The notes beneath the pieces were generated by a model. It made no database searches and had not been told where the DNA came from. It saw nothing but the letters and a program-made list of their open reading frames with translations. The position numbers and the translations under genes are program-made. Below, piece by piece: positions 1 through 8,073 of a stretch of 9,062 bases of DNA (positions within the stretch are counted from its first letter, which is position 1; every line of letters begins with the position of its first letter). The stretch is from assembly GCA_025455945.1 (NCBI GenBank), contig JALOLN010000075.1, forward strand, positions 1 to 9,062. Reading direction: 5' to 3'. The stretch is from Actinomycetes bacterium (lineage in GTDB: Bacteria; Actinomycetota; Actinomycetes; Prado026).

Positions 1-729
1 GGGCTCGGCCGGGCGACCCGGCTGCTGGGCCACCTGGCCCTCACCGAGAAGGAGTACGAGGCGACGATCCGCCTCGGGGCGACGACCCTCACCGACGACC
101 TCGACGGCGACGTGCTCGAGCGACGGTCGGCGGCGGCGGTCGAGGCGGACGACGTCCGCACCGGTGTGGCCGCGCTGACCGGGGACCTGCTCCAGGTGCC
201 CTCCGCGGTCTCCGCGGTCAAGGTGGAGGGACGTCGCGCGTACGCCCGGGTGCGGGCCGGAGAAGAGGTCGCCCTCAGCGCCCGGCCGGTGCGCGTGACC
301 GCCTTCGAGGTGCGCCGGCTGCGCCGTCCCGAGCCGGACCTGCTGGACGTCGACGTCCGGGTGGTCTGCTCGAGCGGCACCTATGTCCGCGCGCTGGCCC
401 GTGACCTGGGTGCCGGCCTGGGCGTGGGGGGCCACCTCACCGCGCTGCGGCGGACCCGGGTGGGGCCGTTCGCCATCGGCTCCGCGCGCACCCTCGAGCA
501 GCTCGCCGGCGCCCTCGACGTGCTGCCGCTCGCCGCCGCCGTCGACGCGGCGTTCCCCAGGGTCGACGTGGGGGAGGAGCAGGCCGCCGGCGTCCGGCAC
601 GGCCGTCCCCTCCCGCTGCCCGAGGGCGAACCCACCGGCCCCTGCGGGGTCTTCGGCCCCGACGGCGCGGTGCTGGCCCTCATGGTGGCGCGCGGGCCGG
701 TGCTGCGTCCGCTGGTCGTCTTCGCCTGA
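1..729 (+). CDS. truB: tRNA pseudouridine(55) synthase TruB, 3' part (5' end outside window)
   Basis: This is the C-terminal 242 codons of TruB, which isomerises U55 in the T-loop of tRNAs in the cytoplasm. The frame is open from base 1, and the first residues, GLGRATRLLGHL followed by KEYEATIRLG, are the segment that in this family directly follows the GTLDPxATGVL catalytic motif. The catalytic Asp should therefore lie about ten codons before the window. Further on are SAVKVEGRRAYARVRAGE (about 211-264), where the Tyr at 241-243 is the conserved active-site region tyrosine, and CSSGTYVRALARDLG (about 367-411), both TruB signatures. The last 80 or so residues match the short PUA-like C-terminal domain of actinobacterial TruB. 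Roughly 55-60 residues are missing compared with a usual length near 300. An ATG-like start at 112 is internal and not the gene start. ribF follows on the same strand after 45 bases, an association common in bacteria. Confidence 0.95.
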   Translation, partial: GLGRATRLLGHLALTEKEYEATIRLGATTLTDDLDGDVLERRSAAAVEADDVRTGVAALTGDLLQVPSAVSAVKVEGRRAYARVRAGEEVALSARPVRVTAFEVRRLRRPEPDLLDVDVRVVCSSGTYVRALARDLGAGLGVGGHLTALRRTRVGPFAIGSARTLEQLAGALDVLPLAAAVDAAFPRVDVGEEQAAGVRHGRPLPLPEGEPTGPCGVFGPDGAVLALMVARGPVLRPLVVFA

Positions 730-762
730 CCCGTGGGTCGGCGGGTGCCCGTCCCGATCCGG

Positions 763-774
763 CAGGATGGCGCC
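763..774 (+). promoter_or_regulatory. ribF start signal: weak Shine-Dalgarno or leaderless -10
   Basis: The bases CAGGATGG at 763-770 precede the GTG at 775. AGGA (764-767) could be a Shine-Dalgarno core with 7 bases of spacing. The hexamer CAGGAT (763-768) also ends exactly 6 bases before the GTG, the spacing of a -10 element (consensus TANNNT) for a leaderless actinobacterial mRNA. No convincing -35 is seen about 17 bases upstream. Either reading favours the start at 775 over the GTG at 733. Confidence 0.4.
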
Positions 775-1725
775 GTGAACGATCACCACGGCCCCGCCGT
801 CTGGTACGGCCTGGACGAGGTCCCCACCGACCTCGGCCGGGCCGTCGTGAGCATTGGGGTGTTCGACGGCGTCCACCGCGGCCACCGGCAGATCCTGGGC
901 CGGGCCGTCTCACGGGCCCGGGCCCTCGGCGTGCCGACCGTCGTCGTCACGTTCGACCCGCACCCCTCGGAGGTGGTCCGCCCGGGCACCCACCCCGCCC
1001 TGCTGTCGACGGTGGGGCACCGGGCGCAGCTGCTCGGGGCAGCCGGCGCCGACGCCGTGTGCGTCCTGCCGTTCACGACCGCCTTCTCGCGGCTGTCCCC
1101 GGAGGAGTTCGTCGGCGAGGTGCTGGTCGGCAGGCTGCACGCGGCGGTCGTCGTCGTGGGGGCGAGCTTCCGGTTCGGCCACCGGGCGGTCGGCACGGTC
1201 GAGACGCTGCGCGCCATGGGTGCGGACCTCGGCTTCGACGTCGAGGTCGTCGAGCTCGTGGGTGACGGCGAGGTGACTTGGTCGTCGACCTACGTGCGGC
1301 AGTGCGTCATGGAGGGCGACGTCGGCGAGGCTGCGGCGGTCCTCGGTCGCCCCCACCGGGTCGAGGGCGAGGTCGTGCACGGCGACCACCGCGGGCGGTC
1401 GCTCGGCTACCCGACGGCCAACCTGCGCACGACCGAGCACGCCGCGGTGCCGGCTGACGGCGTGTACGCGGGGTGGCTGGTGCTCGCCGACGGCAGCCGG
1501 CTGCCCGCGGCGGTGTCGGTCGGGAGCAACCCGACCTTCGACGGGGTCGAGCGCCGGGTCGAGGCGTACGCGCTGGACCGTGACGACCTCCAGCTGTACG
1601 GCCAGGACGTCGCCGTGGAGTTCGCCGTGCGGCTGCGCGGCATGACCCGGTTCGGTTCGGTGCCCGAGCTGCTCGCCCAGATGGCCGACGACGTCGCCCG
1701 CACCCGCGCCCTCGTCGCCGGCTGA
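775..1725 (+). CDS. ribF: Bifunctional riboflavin kinase / FAD synthetase RibF
   Basis: RibF phosphorylates riboflavin to FMN and then adenylates FMN to FAD in the cytosol. With the GTG at 775 the protein has 316 residues, normal for the family. The N-terminal adenylyltransferase domain (about 1-185) shows the nucleotide-binding loop GVFDGVHRGH (residues 28-37, with H34/H37 of the HxGH-type motif), then VVTFDPHP and the late SSTYVR motif (170-175). The C-terminal flavokinase domain (about 186-316) has the signature YPTAN (212-216, Thr/Asn ligating Mg-ATP), then PADGVYAGW, SVGSNPTFDG and the closing LRGMTRF stretch. The frame stays open to a GTG at 733, but the extra 14 residues are unlike the family, whose members start a few residues before the WxGLDEVP-like stretch. 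It lies 45 bases after truB, in the same direction, and ends 7 bases from the stop of the opposing gene. Confidence 0.95.
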   Translation: MNDHHGPAVWYGLDEVPTDLGRAVVSIGVFDGVHRGHRQILGRAVSRARALGVPTVVVTFDPHPSEVVRPGTHPALLSTVGHRAQLLGAAGADAVCVLPFTTAFSRLSPEEFVGEVLVGRLHAAVVVVGASFRFGHRAVGTVETLRAMGADLGFDVEVVELVGDGEVTWSSTYVRQCVMEGDVGEAAAVLGRPHRVEGEVVHGDHRGRSLGYPTANLRTTEHAAVPADGVYAGWLVLADGSRLPAAVSVGSNPTFDGVERRVEAYALDRDDLQLYGQDVAVEFAVRLRGMTRFGSVPELLAQMADDVARTRALVAG

Positions 1726-1732
1726 GAGCGGC

Positions 1733-3829
1733 TCACCGCAGCGCGTGCAGCCAGCGGTTGCCCTCCCGGCCCAGCGAGCGGACCGCCTCCCAGCGCGCCC
1801 CGGCGAGCACGAGCAGCCCCCCGGCCACCCCGAACGACACCCACTGCGGCAGGAACCGGCCCAGGTCGACGAGCTGGACGGCGGCGACGACGACGAGCGC
1901 CGCAGCCGCGGGCAGCACCACCCCGGAGAGCCGCCGCCAGGCGCCGAACGCCACCAGGCCGGCGCCGGCCACGAACAACGCCACCACCCGCACCTGGTAC
2001 ACCGTGTCCGCCGAGGCGTCGGTGGCCAGCCCGGCCCAGCGCTCCACGGCGGCGGCGGCCATCGCCCACGTCGTCGGGGCGAGGAGCAGGGTCAGCGCAG
2101 GGCCGACGACGACCAGCGACGAGGTGGGCGCGGGCCGGCGCAGCCACCAGGTGAGGGTCCCCGCCGCGGCCGCCACCGCGCCGAGGCACAGCCCCACCAC
2201 CTCCGGCGCCCAGTCCGTCTGCACGCCGGTCAGGTCGAGCAGCAGGAGGACGGCGGCGCCGAGGAGCGCCGCAGGCACCCACACGCTCCAGGCGAGCAGG
2301 TGGCGGCGGAGGGCCTCGGCCCAGCCCGCCACCGCGACCAGCACCAGGGCGACGGCGATGCCGAGGCGGACGTCCTCGGGGATCTGCGGCTGCTCCCCGA
2401 AGGTGGCGAGCACCGCGACCCCCCAGGTGCCCAGGCCCCCGATGCCACCGGCGAGGGCGGCGACGTCGGGCCGGCCGTCGTCCGGCCGGCTCCGCCGGCC
2501 GAGCTCGGCCAGCACGACGAGCAGGCCGCCGAGGACGAGGCCCGCGAGCGGGCCGCGCCAGGGGGCCCACGCGTCCGACCACGGGGCCACGGCCAGCCCG
2601 AGCGCGGCCCCGAGCAGGCCTGCCGCGCCGGCGTCGACCAGCGGCCGAGGCAGCGTGAGCCGGGTCCGGGTCCCGAACAGGCTGCCCGCGCAGACCAGCA
2701 GAGCTGTGGCCGCCAGTGCCCGGGCGTCGGCGATCGCCAGGCCGGAGAGCAGCGCCGCCGCGGTCGCCGCGAGCCAGGCCGCGGCGCTCGCCCACATCGG
2801 TGCCGGCGGGTGCCAGGGCAGCCGCCGGGCGAGCAGCCACTCCAGCGCCGCGACCCCGAGCAGCACCAGCGCCGCCGAGGGCGCGGCCAGCTCCTCGCCC
2901 AGGTCGCTGTTCGCGACCGTGTCGGCCGCCCACCCGGCCAGGACGAACGAGCCCACGCCGAGGGCGGCCCCCGCCAGCGGCGGCCAGCTGCGCACCGCCC
3001 AGACGTGGCCCAGCAGGACCAGCGCCACGCCGCCGACCAGCAGCGCTGCCGCCGACCACCACGCCCAGCGCTGCCCGAGCGGCACGGCGTCGCCCAGCGG
3101 GGCCAGCGCGATCAGGACGACGAGCAGGCCCGCCCCGACGAACGCCGCGAGCTCGCCCACGCCACGCTGCCGGGCGCGCAGGACGATCCCGGCCCAGGTC
3201 AGGGTTGTGGCCGCGGCGAGGCTGGCGACCAGCGCGACCGTCTCACCGACGACCTCCCCGGCGAGCACCCGCGTCGCCACGGTGCTCACCGCGACGAGCA
3301 GGACGCCGACGACGCCGAGCGTGGTGGCGGTGCCTGCCAGCCGGGTGCGCAGCCGCAGCCCGGCGGCGATCGCCACCACGCCCAGCGCGTACAGGGTGGC
3401 GAGCTGGCCGAAGGGGCCGAGCAGGTCCCAGGCGAAGGCCACGAACGCGATCCCGGCGAGGACGAGCAGCGCGGCACCGCCGACGAGCAGCAGCGTCCCC
3501 GCGCTGGGCCGCGGCGCCGCCACCGTGGGGGCGGCCGGTGCCGGCCGGCCGCCGCCGGCGGGCGGGCCGAACTCGGGCTCCGCCAGCGCCCCGACCGACC
3601 ACCCCTCGGCGGGGAGGTCGCCGGCCACGAGGCGGTCCTGCAGCCACCCGGCCCGCGCCTGTGCCCAGTCCGCCCAGGCGTGCAGCCGGTCGAGCTCCTC
3701 GAGGGCGGCCGCCGGCACGGCGTGGCCGCAGCCGCCGCAGGTGAGGGTCCCGGCCGGGCCCGCCTGGGTCAGTGCCCCGCCGCAGCGGGGGCACGCCCGA
3801 ACGGTCGTTGTCTCGGCTGTCCCGGTCAT
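1733..3829 (-). CDS. Zinc-ribbon, polytopic membrane protein of unknown function
   Basis: The protein has 698 residues. The N-terminus carries a CxxC-x14-CxxC zinc ribbon (C13, C16, C31, C34), then a hydrophilic helix rich in Trp/Ala (about 41-75) and an Ala/Pro linker (about 85-110). From residue 112 on it is nearly continuous hydrophobic segments, about 20 by eye, separated by short loops with Arg clusters. The stretch IAFVAFAWDLLGPFGQL (127-143) followed by GLRLR resembles the repeat-like membrane segments of DUF2157/DUF2339-type proteins. This is a family-level resemblance from memory, not a search. The C-terminus (LPQWVSFGVAGGLLVLAGARWE, then basic residues) also looks like such proteins. 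The ATG at 3829 is the only start that keeps the whole ribbon. No clear Shine-Dalgarno precedes it. Long open frames on the opposite strand are shadows: G/C third positions and membrane-protein composition support this strand. It is convergent with ribF and divergent from rpsO. No enzymatic motif was seen, so the function is unknown. Confidence 0.85.
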   Translation of the reverse strand: MTGTAETTTVRACPRCGGALTQAGPAGTLTCGGCGHAVPAAALEELDRLHAWADWAQARAGWLQDRLVAGDLPAEGWSVGALAEPEFGPPAGGGRPAPAAPTVAAPRPSAGTLLLVGGAALLVLAGIAFVAFAWDLLGPFGQLATLYALGVVAIAAGLRLRTRLAGTATTLGVVGVLLVAVSTVATRVLAGEVVGETVALVASLAAATTLTWAGIVLRARQRGVGELAAFVGAGLLVVLIALAPLGDAVPLGQRWAWWSAAALLVGGVALVLLGHVWAVRSWPPLAGAALGVGSFVLAGWAADTVANSDLGEELAAPSAALVLLGVAALEWLLARRLPWHPPAPMWASAAAWLAATAAALLSGLAIADARALAATALLVCAGSLFGTRTRLTLPRPLVDAGAAGLLGAALGLAVAPWSDAWAPWRGPLAGLVLGGLLVVLAELGRRSRPDDGRPDVAALAGGIGGLGTWGVAVLATFGEQPQIPEDVRLGIAVALVLVAVAGWAEALRRHLLAWSVWVPAALLGAAVLLLLDLTGVQTDWAPEVVGLCLGAVAAAAGTLTWWLRRPAPTSSLVVVGPALTLLLAPTTWAMAAAAVERWAGLATDASADTVYQVRVVALFVAGAGLVAFGAWRRLSGVVLPAAAALVVVAAVQLVDLGRFLPQWVSFGVAGGLLVLAGARWEAVRSLGREGNRWLHALR

Positions 3830-3861
3830 GGTCCGAGCGTCTCAGCCGGCCGGCGTCCCGA

Positions 3862-3891
3862 TTAGAGTCGGAAGCCTCCCGCTGGTAGCCT
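3862..3891 (+). promoter_or_regulatory. Candidate sigma-70-type promoter for rpsO
   Basis: TTAGAG (3862-3867) and TAGCCT (3886-3891) are separated by 18 bases. TAGCCT fits the actinobacterial -10 consensus TANNNT. The -35 is a weak match to TTGACA. Transcription would begin near 3898, giving an rpsO leader of about 80 bases. A promoter is needed here because the upstream gene runs the other way. On the minus strand the same place reads TCTAAT (3866-3861), a possible -10 for the divergent membrane-protein gene, so the two signals overlap. Confidence 0.5.
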
Positions 3892-3900
3892 GACCTCGCC

Positions 3901-3934
3901 GTCCGATCGGCCGCGGACCCGTGAGAGCCCGGGT
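3901..3934 (+). promoter_or_regulatory. rpsO leader: two overlapping hairpins, possible S15 autoregulatory site
   Basis: GTCCG (3901-3905) can pair with CGGAC (3914-3918), and ACCCG (3917-3921) can pair with CGGGT (3930-3934). The two stems share bases 3917-3918 and so cannot both form completely. Ribosomal protein S15 is known to repress its own mRNA through structured leaders in several bacterial groups. Whether this leader is one is inference from position and pairing only; the stems are just 5 bp each. Confidence 0.3.
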
Positions 3935-3967
3935 GGACCAGCCCCGACGCGCCGCGCAACGACCCCG

Positions 3968-3973
3968 AAGGAG
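3968..3973 (+). promoter_or_regulatory. Ribosome binding site of rpsO
   Basis: AAGGAG lies 4 bases before the GTG at 3978, a rather short spacing. It fixes the start there, against a longer frame opening at the GTG at 3921 that would add 19 Arg-rich residues not found in S15. Confidence 0.75.
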
Positions 3974-3977
3974 CCCT

Positions 3978-4247
3978 GTGCCACTCGACAGCGCCACCAA
4001 GAAGAAGATCATGGCGGACTACGCCACCGGCCCGGCCGACACCGGCTCCCCCGAGGTCCAGGTCGCCATGCTCACCCAGCGGATCTCCGACCTCACCGAG
4101 CACCTCAAGACGCACAAGCACGACCACCACAGCCGGCGCGGACTGCTGCTGCTCGTCGGCCAGCGGCGTCGGCTGCTGCAGTACCTGCAGGAGAAGGACA
4201 TCGAGCGCTACCGCCGACTCATCGAGCGGCTCGGCCTGCGCCGGTAG
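3978..4247 (+). CDS. rpsO: 30S ribosomal protein S15
   Basis: The protein has 89 residues, the canonical length of bacterial S15, a primary binder of the central domain of 16S rRNA that nucleates assembly of the 30S platform. It begins MPLDSATKKKIMADYA with a GTG start after AAGGAG. The GSPEVQVAMLTQRI stretch and the family signature LTEHLKTHKHDHHSRRGLLL (continuing VGQRRRLLQYL) are intact, with the conserved His, Asp and Ser of the rRNA-binding loop and helix. The C-terminal basic helix IERYRRLIERLGLRR is complete. It has its own candidate promoter, being cut off from ribF by the minus-strand gene, and is followed by pnp 259 bases downstream, the order seen in most bacteria. Co-transcription with pnp by read-through of the hairpin after it is likely from known rpsO-pnp operons but not shown here. 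Confidence 0.97.
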   Translation: MPLDSATKKKIMADYATGPADTGSPEVQVAMLTQRISDLTEHLKTHKHDHHSRRGLLLLVGQRRRLLQYLQEKDIERYRRLIERLGLRR

Positions 4248-4257
4248 CACCATCGAC

Positions 4258-4290
4258 AGGGGAGCGGACCCGACCCGGGACCGCTCCCCT
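4258..4290 (+). terminator. rpsO-pnp intergenic hairpin (partial terminator and/or RNase III site)
   Basis: AGGGGAGCGG (4258-4267) pairs perfectly over 10 bp with CCGCTCCCCT (4281-4290). Inside, after one A-A mismatch, CCCG (4269-4272) pairs with CGGG (4276-4279) around a 3-base loop, so the whole arm is about 14 bp. It begins 10 bases after the rpsO stop. No T-run follows, so it is not a classical intrinsic terminator. In E. coli, and reportedly Streptomyces, a hairpin in this very spacer is cut by RNase III and allows PNPase to control its own mRNA. That role is inferred from position. Confidence 0.7.
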
Positions 4291-4493
4291 CGACGTACCG
4301 CCCGCACCACCATCCGCACCACCAGGAGCAGGGGCGCCGCACGTCGGACCTGGTCGACCCGCCGGTCCCACGTCGGTCCTCGGTAGTGGCCCCCGGGACC
4401 GGACGATCCGTCCCCACCCCGAGCGCCTCGATCGAAGACCGACGGACCGCCGGTCACGACCAGCCGCCGCGGCGCGCGCCCCTCGAGACGAAC
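4291..4493 (+). promoter_or_regulatory. Non-coding pnp leader with competing inverted repeats
   Basis: No credible gene lies here; a 128-codon frame opening at 4386 is a shadow running into pnp. The best pairing is CCGGTCCC (4362-4369) with GGGACCGG (4395-4402), 8 bp around 25 bases. It competes with CGGTCC (4374-4379) pairing to GGACCG (4396-4401), and with a small hairpin GGACG/CGTCC (4401-4405 with 4409-4413, 3-base loop). GACCG (4437-4441) can pair with CGGTC (4451-4455). CACGTCGG is directly repeated at 4340-4347 and 4369-4376. I see no convincing -10/-35 pair, so a separate pnp promoter is neither shown nor excluded. A regulatory role is inferred. Confidence 0.4.
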
Positions 4494-4500
4494 GAGGAGG
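4494..4500 (+). promoter_or_regulatory. Strong ribosome binding site of pnp
   Basis: GAGGAGG lies 6 bases before the GTG at 4507, an almost ideal Shine-Dalgarno sequence and spacing. It fixes the pnp start. Confidence 0.85.
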
Positions 4501-4506
4501 GCACCC

Positions 4507-6726
<2,220 letters not shown>

Positions 6727-8073
6727 GTGGCGCCGCACCCTGCCTCGCGGCGGCGGGCCGGGACGACCCGCACGCTGCAGAAGCACGCCGACGGGGGGCT
6801 GGTGCGACGCACCGTGCTCCCCGGCGGCCTGCGGGTCGTCACCGAGTCGGTCCCGACCGTCCGTTCGGTGACCTTCGGGATCTGGGCCGGGGTCGGCTCG
6901 CGTGACGAGTCGCCCCGGCAGGGCGGCTGCTCGCACTACCTGGAGCACCTGCTGTTCAAGGGCACCCAGCGGCGCAGCGCGCTGGAGATCTCGGCGGCGC
7001 TGGACTCCCTCGGCGGGGAGATGAACGCCTTCACGACGAAGGAGTACACCTGCTTCTACGCGCGGGTCCTGGACACCGACCTGCCCGTCGCCGTCGACGT
7101 GGTCTCCGACCTGGTGACCTCCTCGCTGCTGCTGCCGGACGACGTCGAGAACGAGCGTGGCGTGATCCTGGAGGAGATCGCGATGCACGACGACGACCCG
7201 ACGGACACCGTCCACGACGCGTTCGCCGAGGCCGTCTTCGGCGGCACGCCGCTCGGCCGGCCCGTCCTGGGCACCGCCGAGTCCATCGAGGGCCTGTCCC
7301 GTGCCACCGTGGCCGGCTACTACCGGCGGCACTACGAGGCGCCGAACCTGGTCGTGGCCGCCGCCGGCAACCTCGACCACGCGACGGTCGTGCGCCTGGT
7401 GCGCACCGCCTTCGAGCGGGCGGGGGCGCTCGGGACCGACGCCGACCCGCGTCCGCCCCGCGCGGCGGGCCGCCCCCGGCACCGGCGGCCCGGCGTCCAC
7501 CTGGTCACCCGCGGCACCGAGCAGGCGAACCTCGTCCTGGGCATGCCGGGACTGCCCCGCAGCGACGAGCGGCGCTTCGCCCTGGGCGTGCTCAACGCCG
7601 CACTCGGCGGGGGGATGTCGTCGCGGCTGTTCCAGGAGGTGCGCGAGAAGCGCGGCCTGGCGTACTCGGTGTACTCCTTCCACGCGCAGTACGCGGACGC
7701 CGGGCTGTTCGGCGTCTACGCGGGGTGCCTGCCGAACCGGATCGACGAGGTCGTGGAGCTGTGCCGCGACGAGCTGGTGAAGGTCGTCGAGCACGGCATC
7801 AGCGCCGAGGAGCTGGCCCGTGGCCAGGGCCAGCTGCGGGGGTCCCTCGTGCTGGGCCTGGAGGACACCGGCTCGCGGATGACCCGCATCGGCAAGGGCG
7901 AGCTGCTGTTCGACGAGCTCCTCAGCGTCGACCAGGTGCTCGCGAGGATCGCGGCGGTCACCCTCGACGACGTGCGTGCCGTCGCCGCGCAGGTGCTCGC
8001 GCTGCCCCCGACGCTGGCGGTCGTGGGTCCCTTCGACGGCGACCGTGACTTCGCCGCGGTGGGGGTCGGCTGA
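6727..8073 (+). CDS. pepR: M16 family zinc metallopeptidase (PepR-like)
   Basis: The protein has 448 residues and is a single-chain M16B peptidase resembling the mitochondrial processing peptidase beta subunit. The inverted zinc motif HxxEH is HYLEH (H70, E73, H74), and the third ligand is Glu in ENERGVILEEI (E150, 76 residues after H74). So this is the catalytic type, not an inactive partner. The C-terminal half carries GGGMSSRLFQEVREKRGLAYSVYS (M297 onward), the conserved Arg/Tyr region that binds substrate. There is no signal peptide or membrane segment, so it is probably cytosolic. The substrate is unknown; actinobacterial orthologues next to pnp are called PepR. The GTG at 6727 follows the pnp TGA directly, with GAGAAGG (6709-6715) 11 bases upstream. 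A later GTG at 6802 is possible and would drop 25 basic, poorly conserved residues. Translation is likely coupled to pnp. Confidence 0.93.
   Translation: MAPHPASRRRAGTTRTLQKHADGGLVRRTVLPGGLRVVTESVPTVRSVTFGIWAGVGSRDESPRQGGCSHYLEHLLFKGTQRRSALEISAALDSLGGEMNAFTTKEYTCFYARVLDTDLPVAVDVVSDLVTSSLLLPDDVENERGVILEEIAMHDDDPTDTVHDAFAEAVFGGTPLGRPVLGTAESIEGLSRATVAGYYRRHYEAPNLVVAAAGNLDHATVVRLVRTAFERAGALGTDADPRPPRAAGRPRHRRPGVHLVTRGTEQANLVLGMPGLPRSDERRFALGVLNAALGGGMSSRLFQEVREKRGLAYSVYSFHAQYADAGLFGVYAGCLPNRIDEVVELCRDELVKVVEHGISAEELARGQGQLRGSLVLGLEDTGSRMTRIGKGELLFDELLSVDQVLARIAAVTLDDVRAVAAQVLALPPTLAVVGPFDGDRDFAAVGVG

Noticed and set aside
202..219. Tandem 9-base repeat TCCGCGGTC in truB
   Set aside because: It encodes SAVSAV in a conserved TruB region and keeps the frame; two copies of a short GC-rich word are not notable.
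733..774. Upstream extension of RibF by 14 residues from a GTG at 733
   Set aside because: It lies 3 bases after the truB stop with no Shine-Dalgarno sequence and adds residues absent from the family; 775 fits better.
1723..1735. Stop-codon dyad between ribF and the membrane gene as a bidirectional terminator
   Set aside because: The stem is only 4 bp with no T-run on either strand.
1407..3062. 551-codon minus-strand frame overlapping ribF and the membrane gene
   Set aside because: Gly/Arg/Ala-rich translation without motifs, in another frame of the well-supported membrane-protein gene.
1745..3893. Two long plus-strand open frames (about 706 and 711 codons) opposite the membrane-protein gene
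   Set aside because: They are rich in Gln, His, Arg, Pro and Ser with no domains, and mirror a G/C-third-position gene on the minus strand. Long shadow frames are expected at this GC content.
3921..3977. Upstream extension of S15 by 19 residues from a GTG at 3921
   Set aside because: The extension is Arg/Pro-rich and not part of S15. AAGGAG just before 3978 marks the real start, giving the canonical 89 residues.
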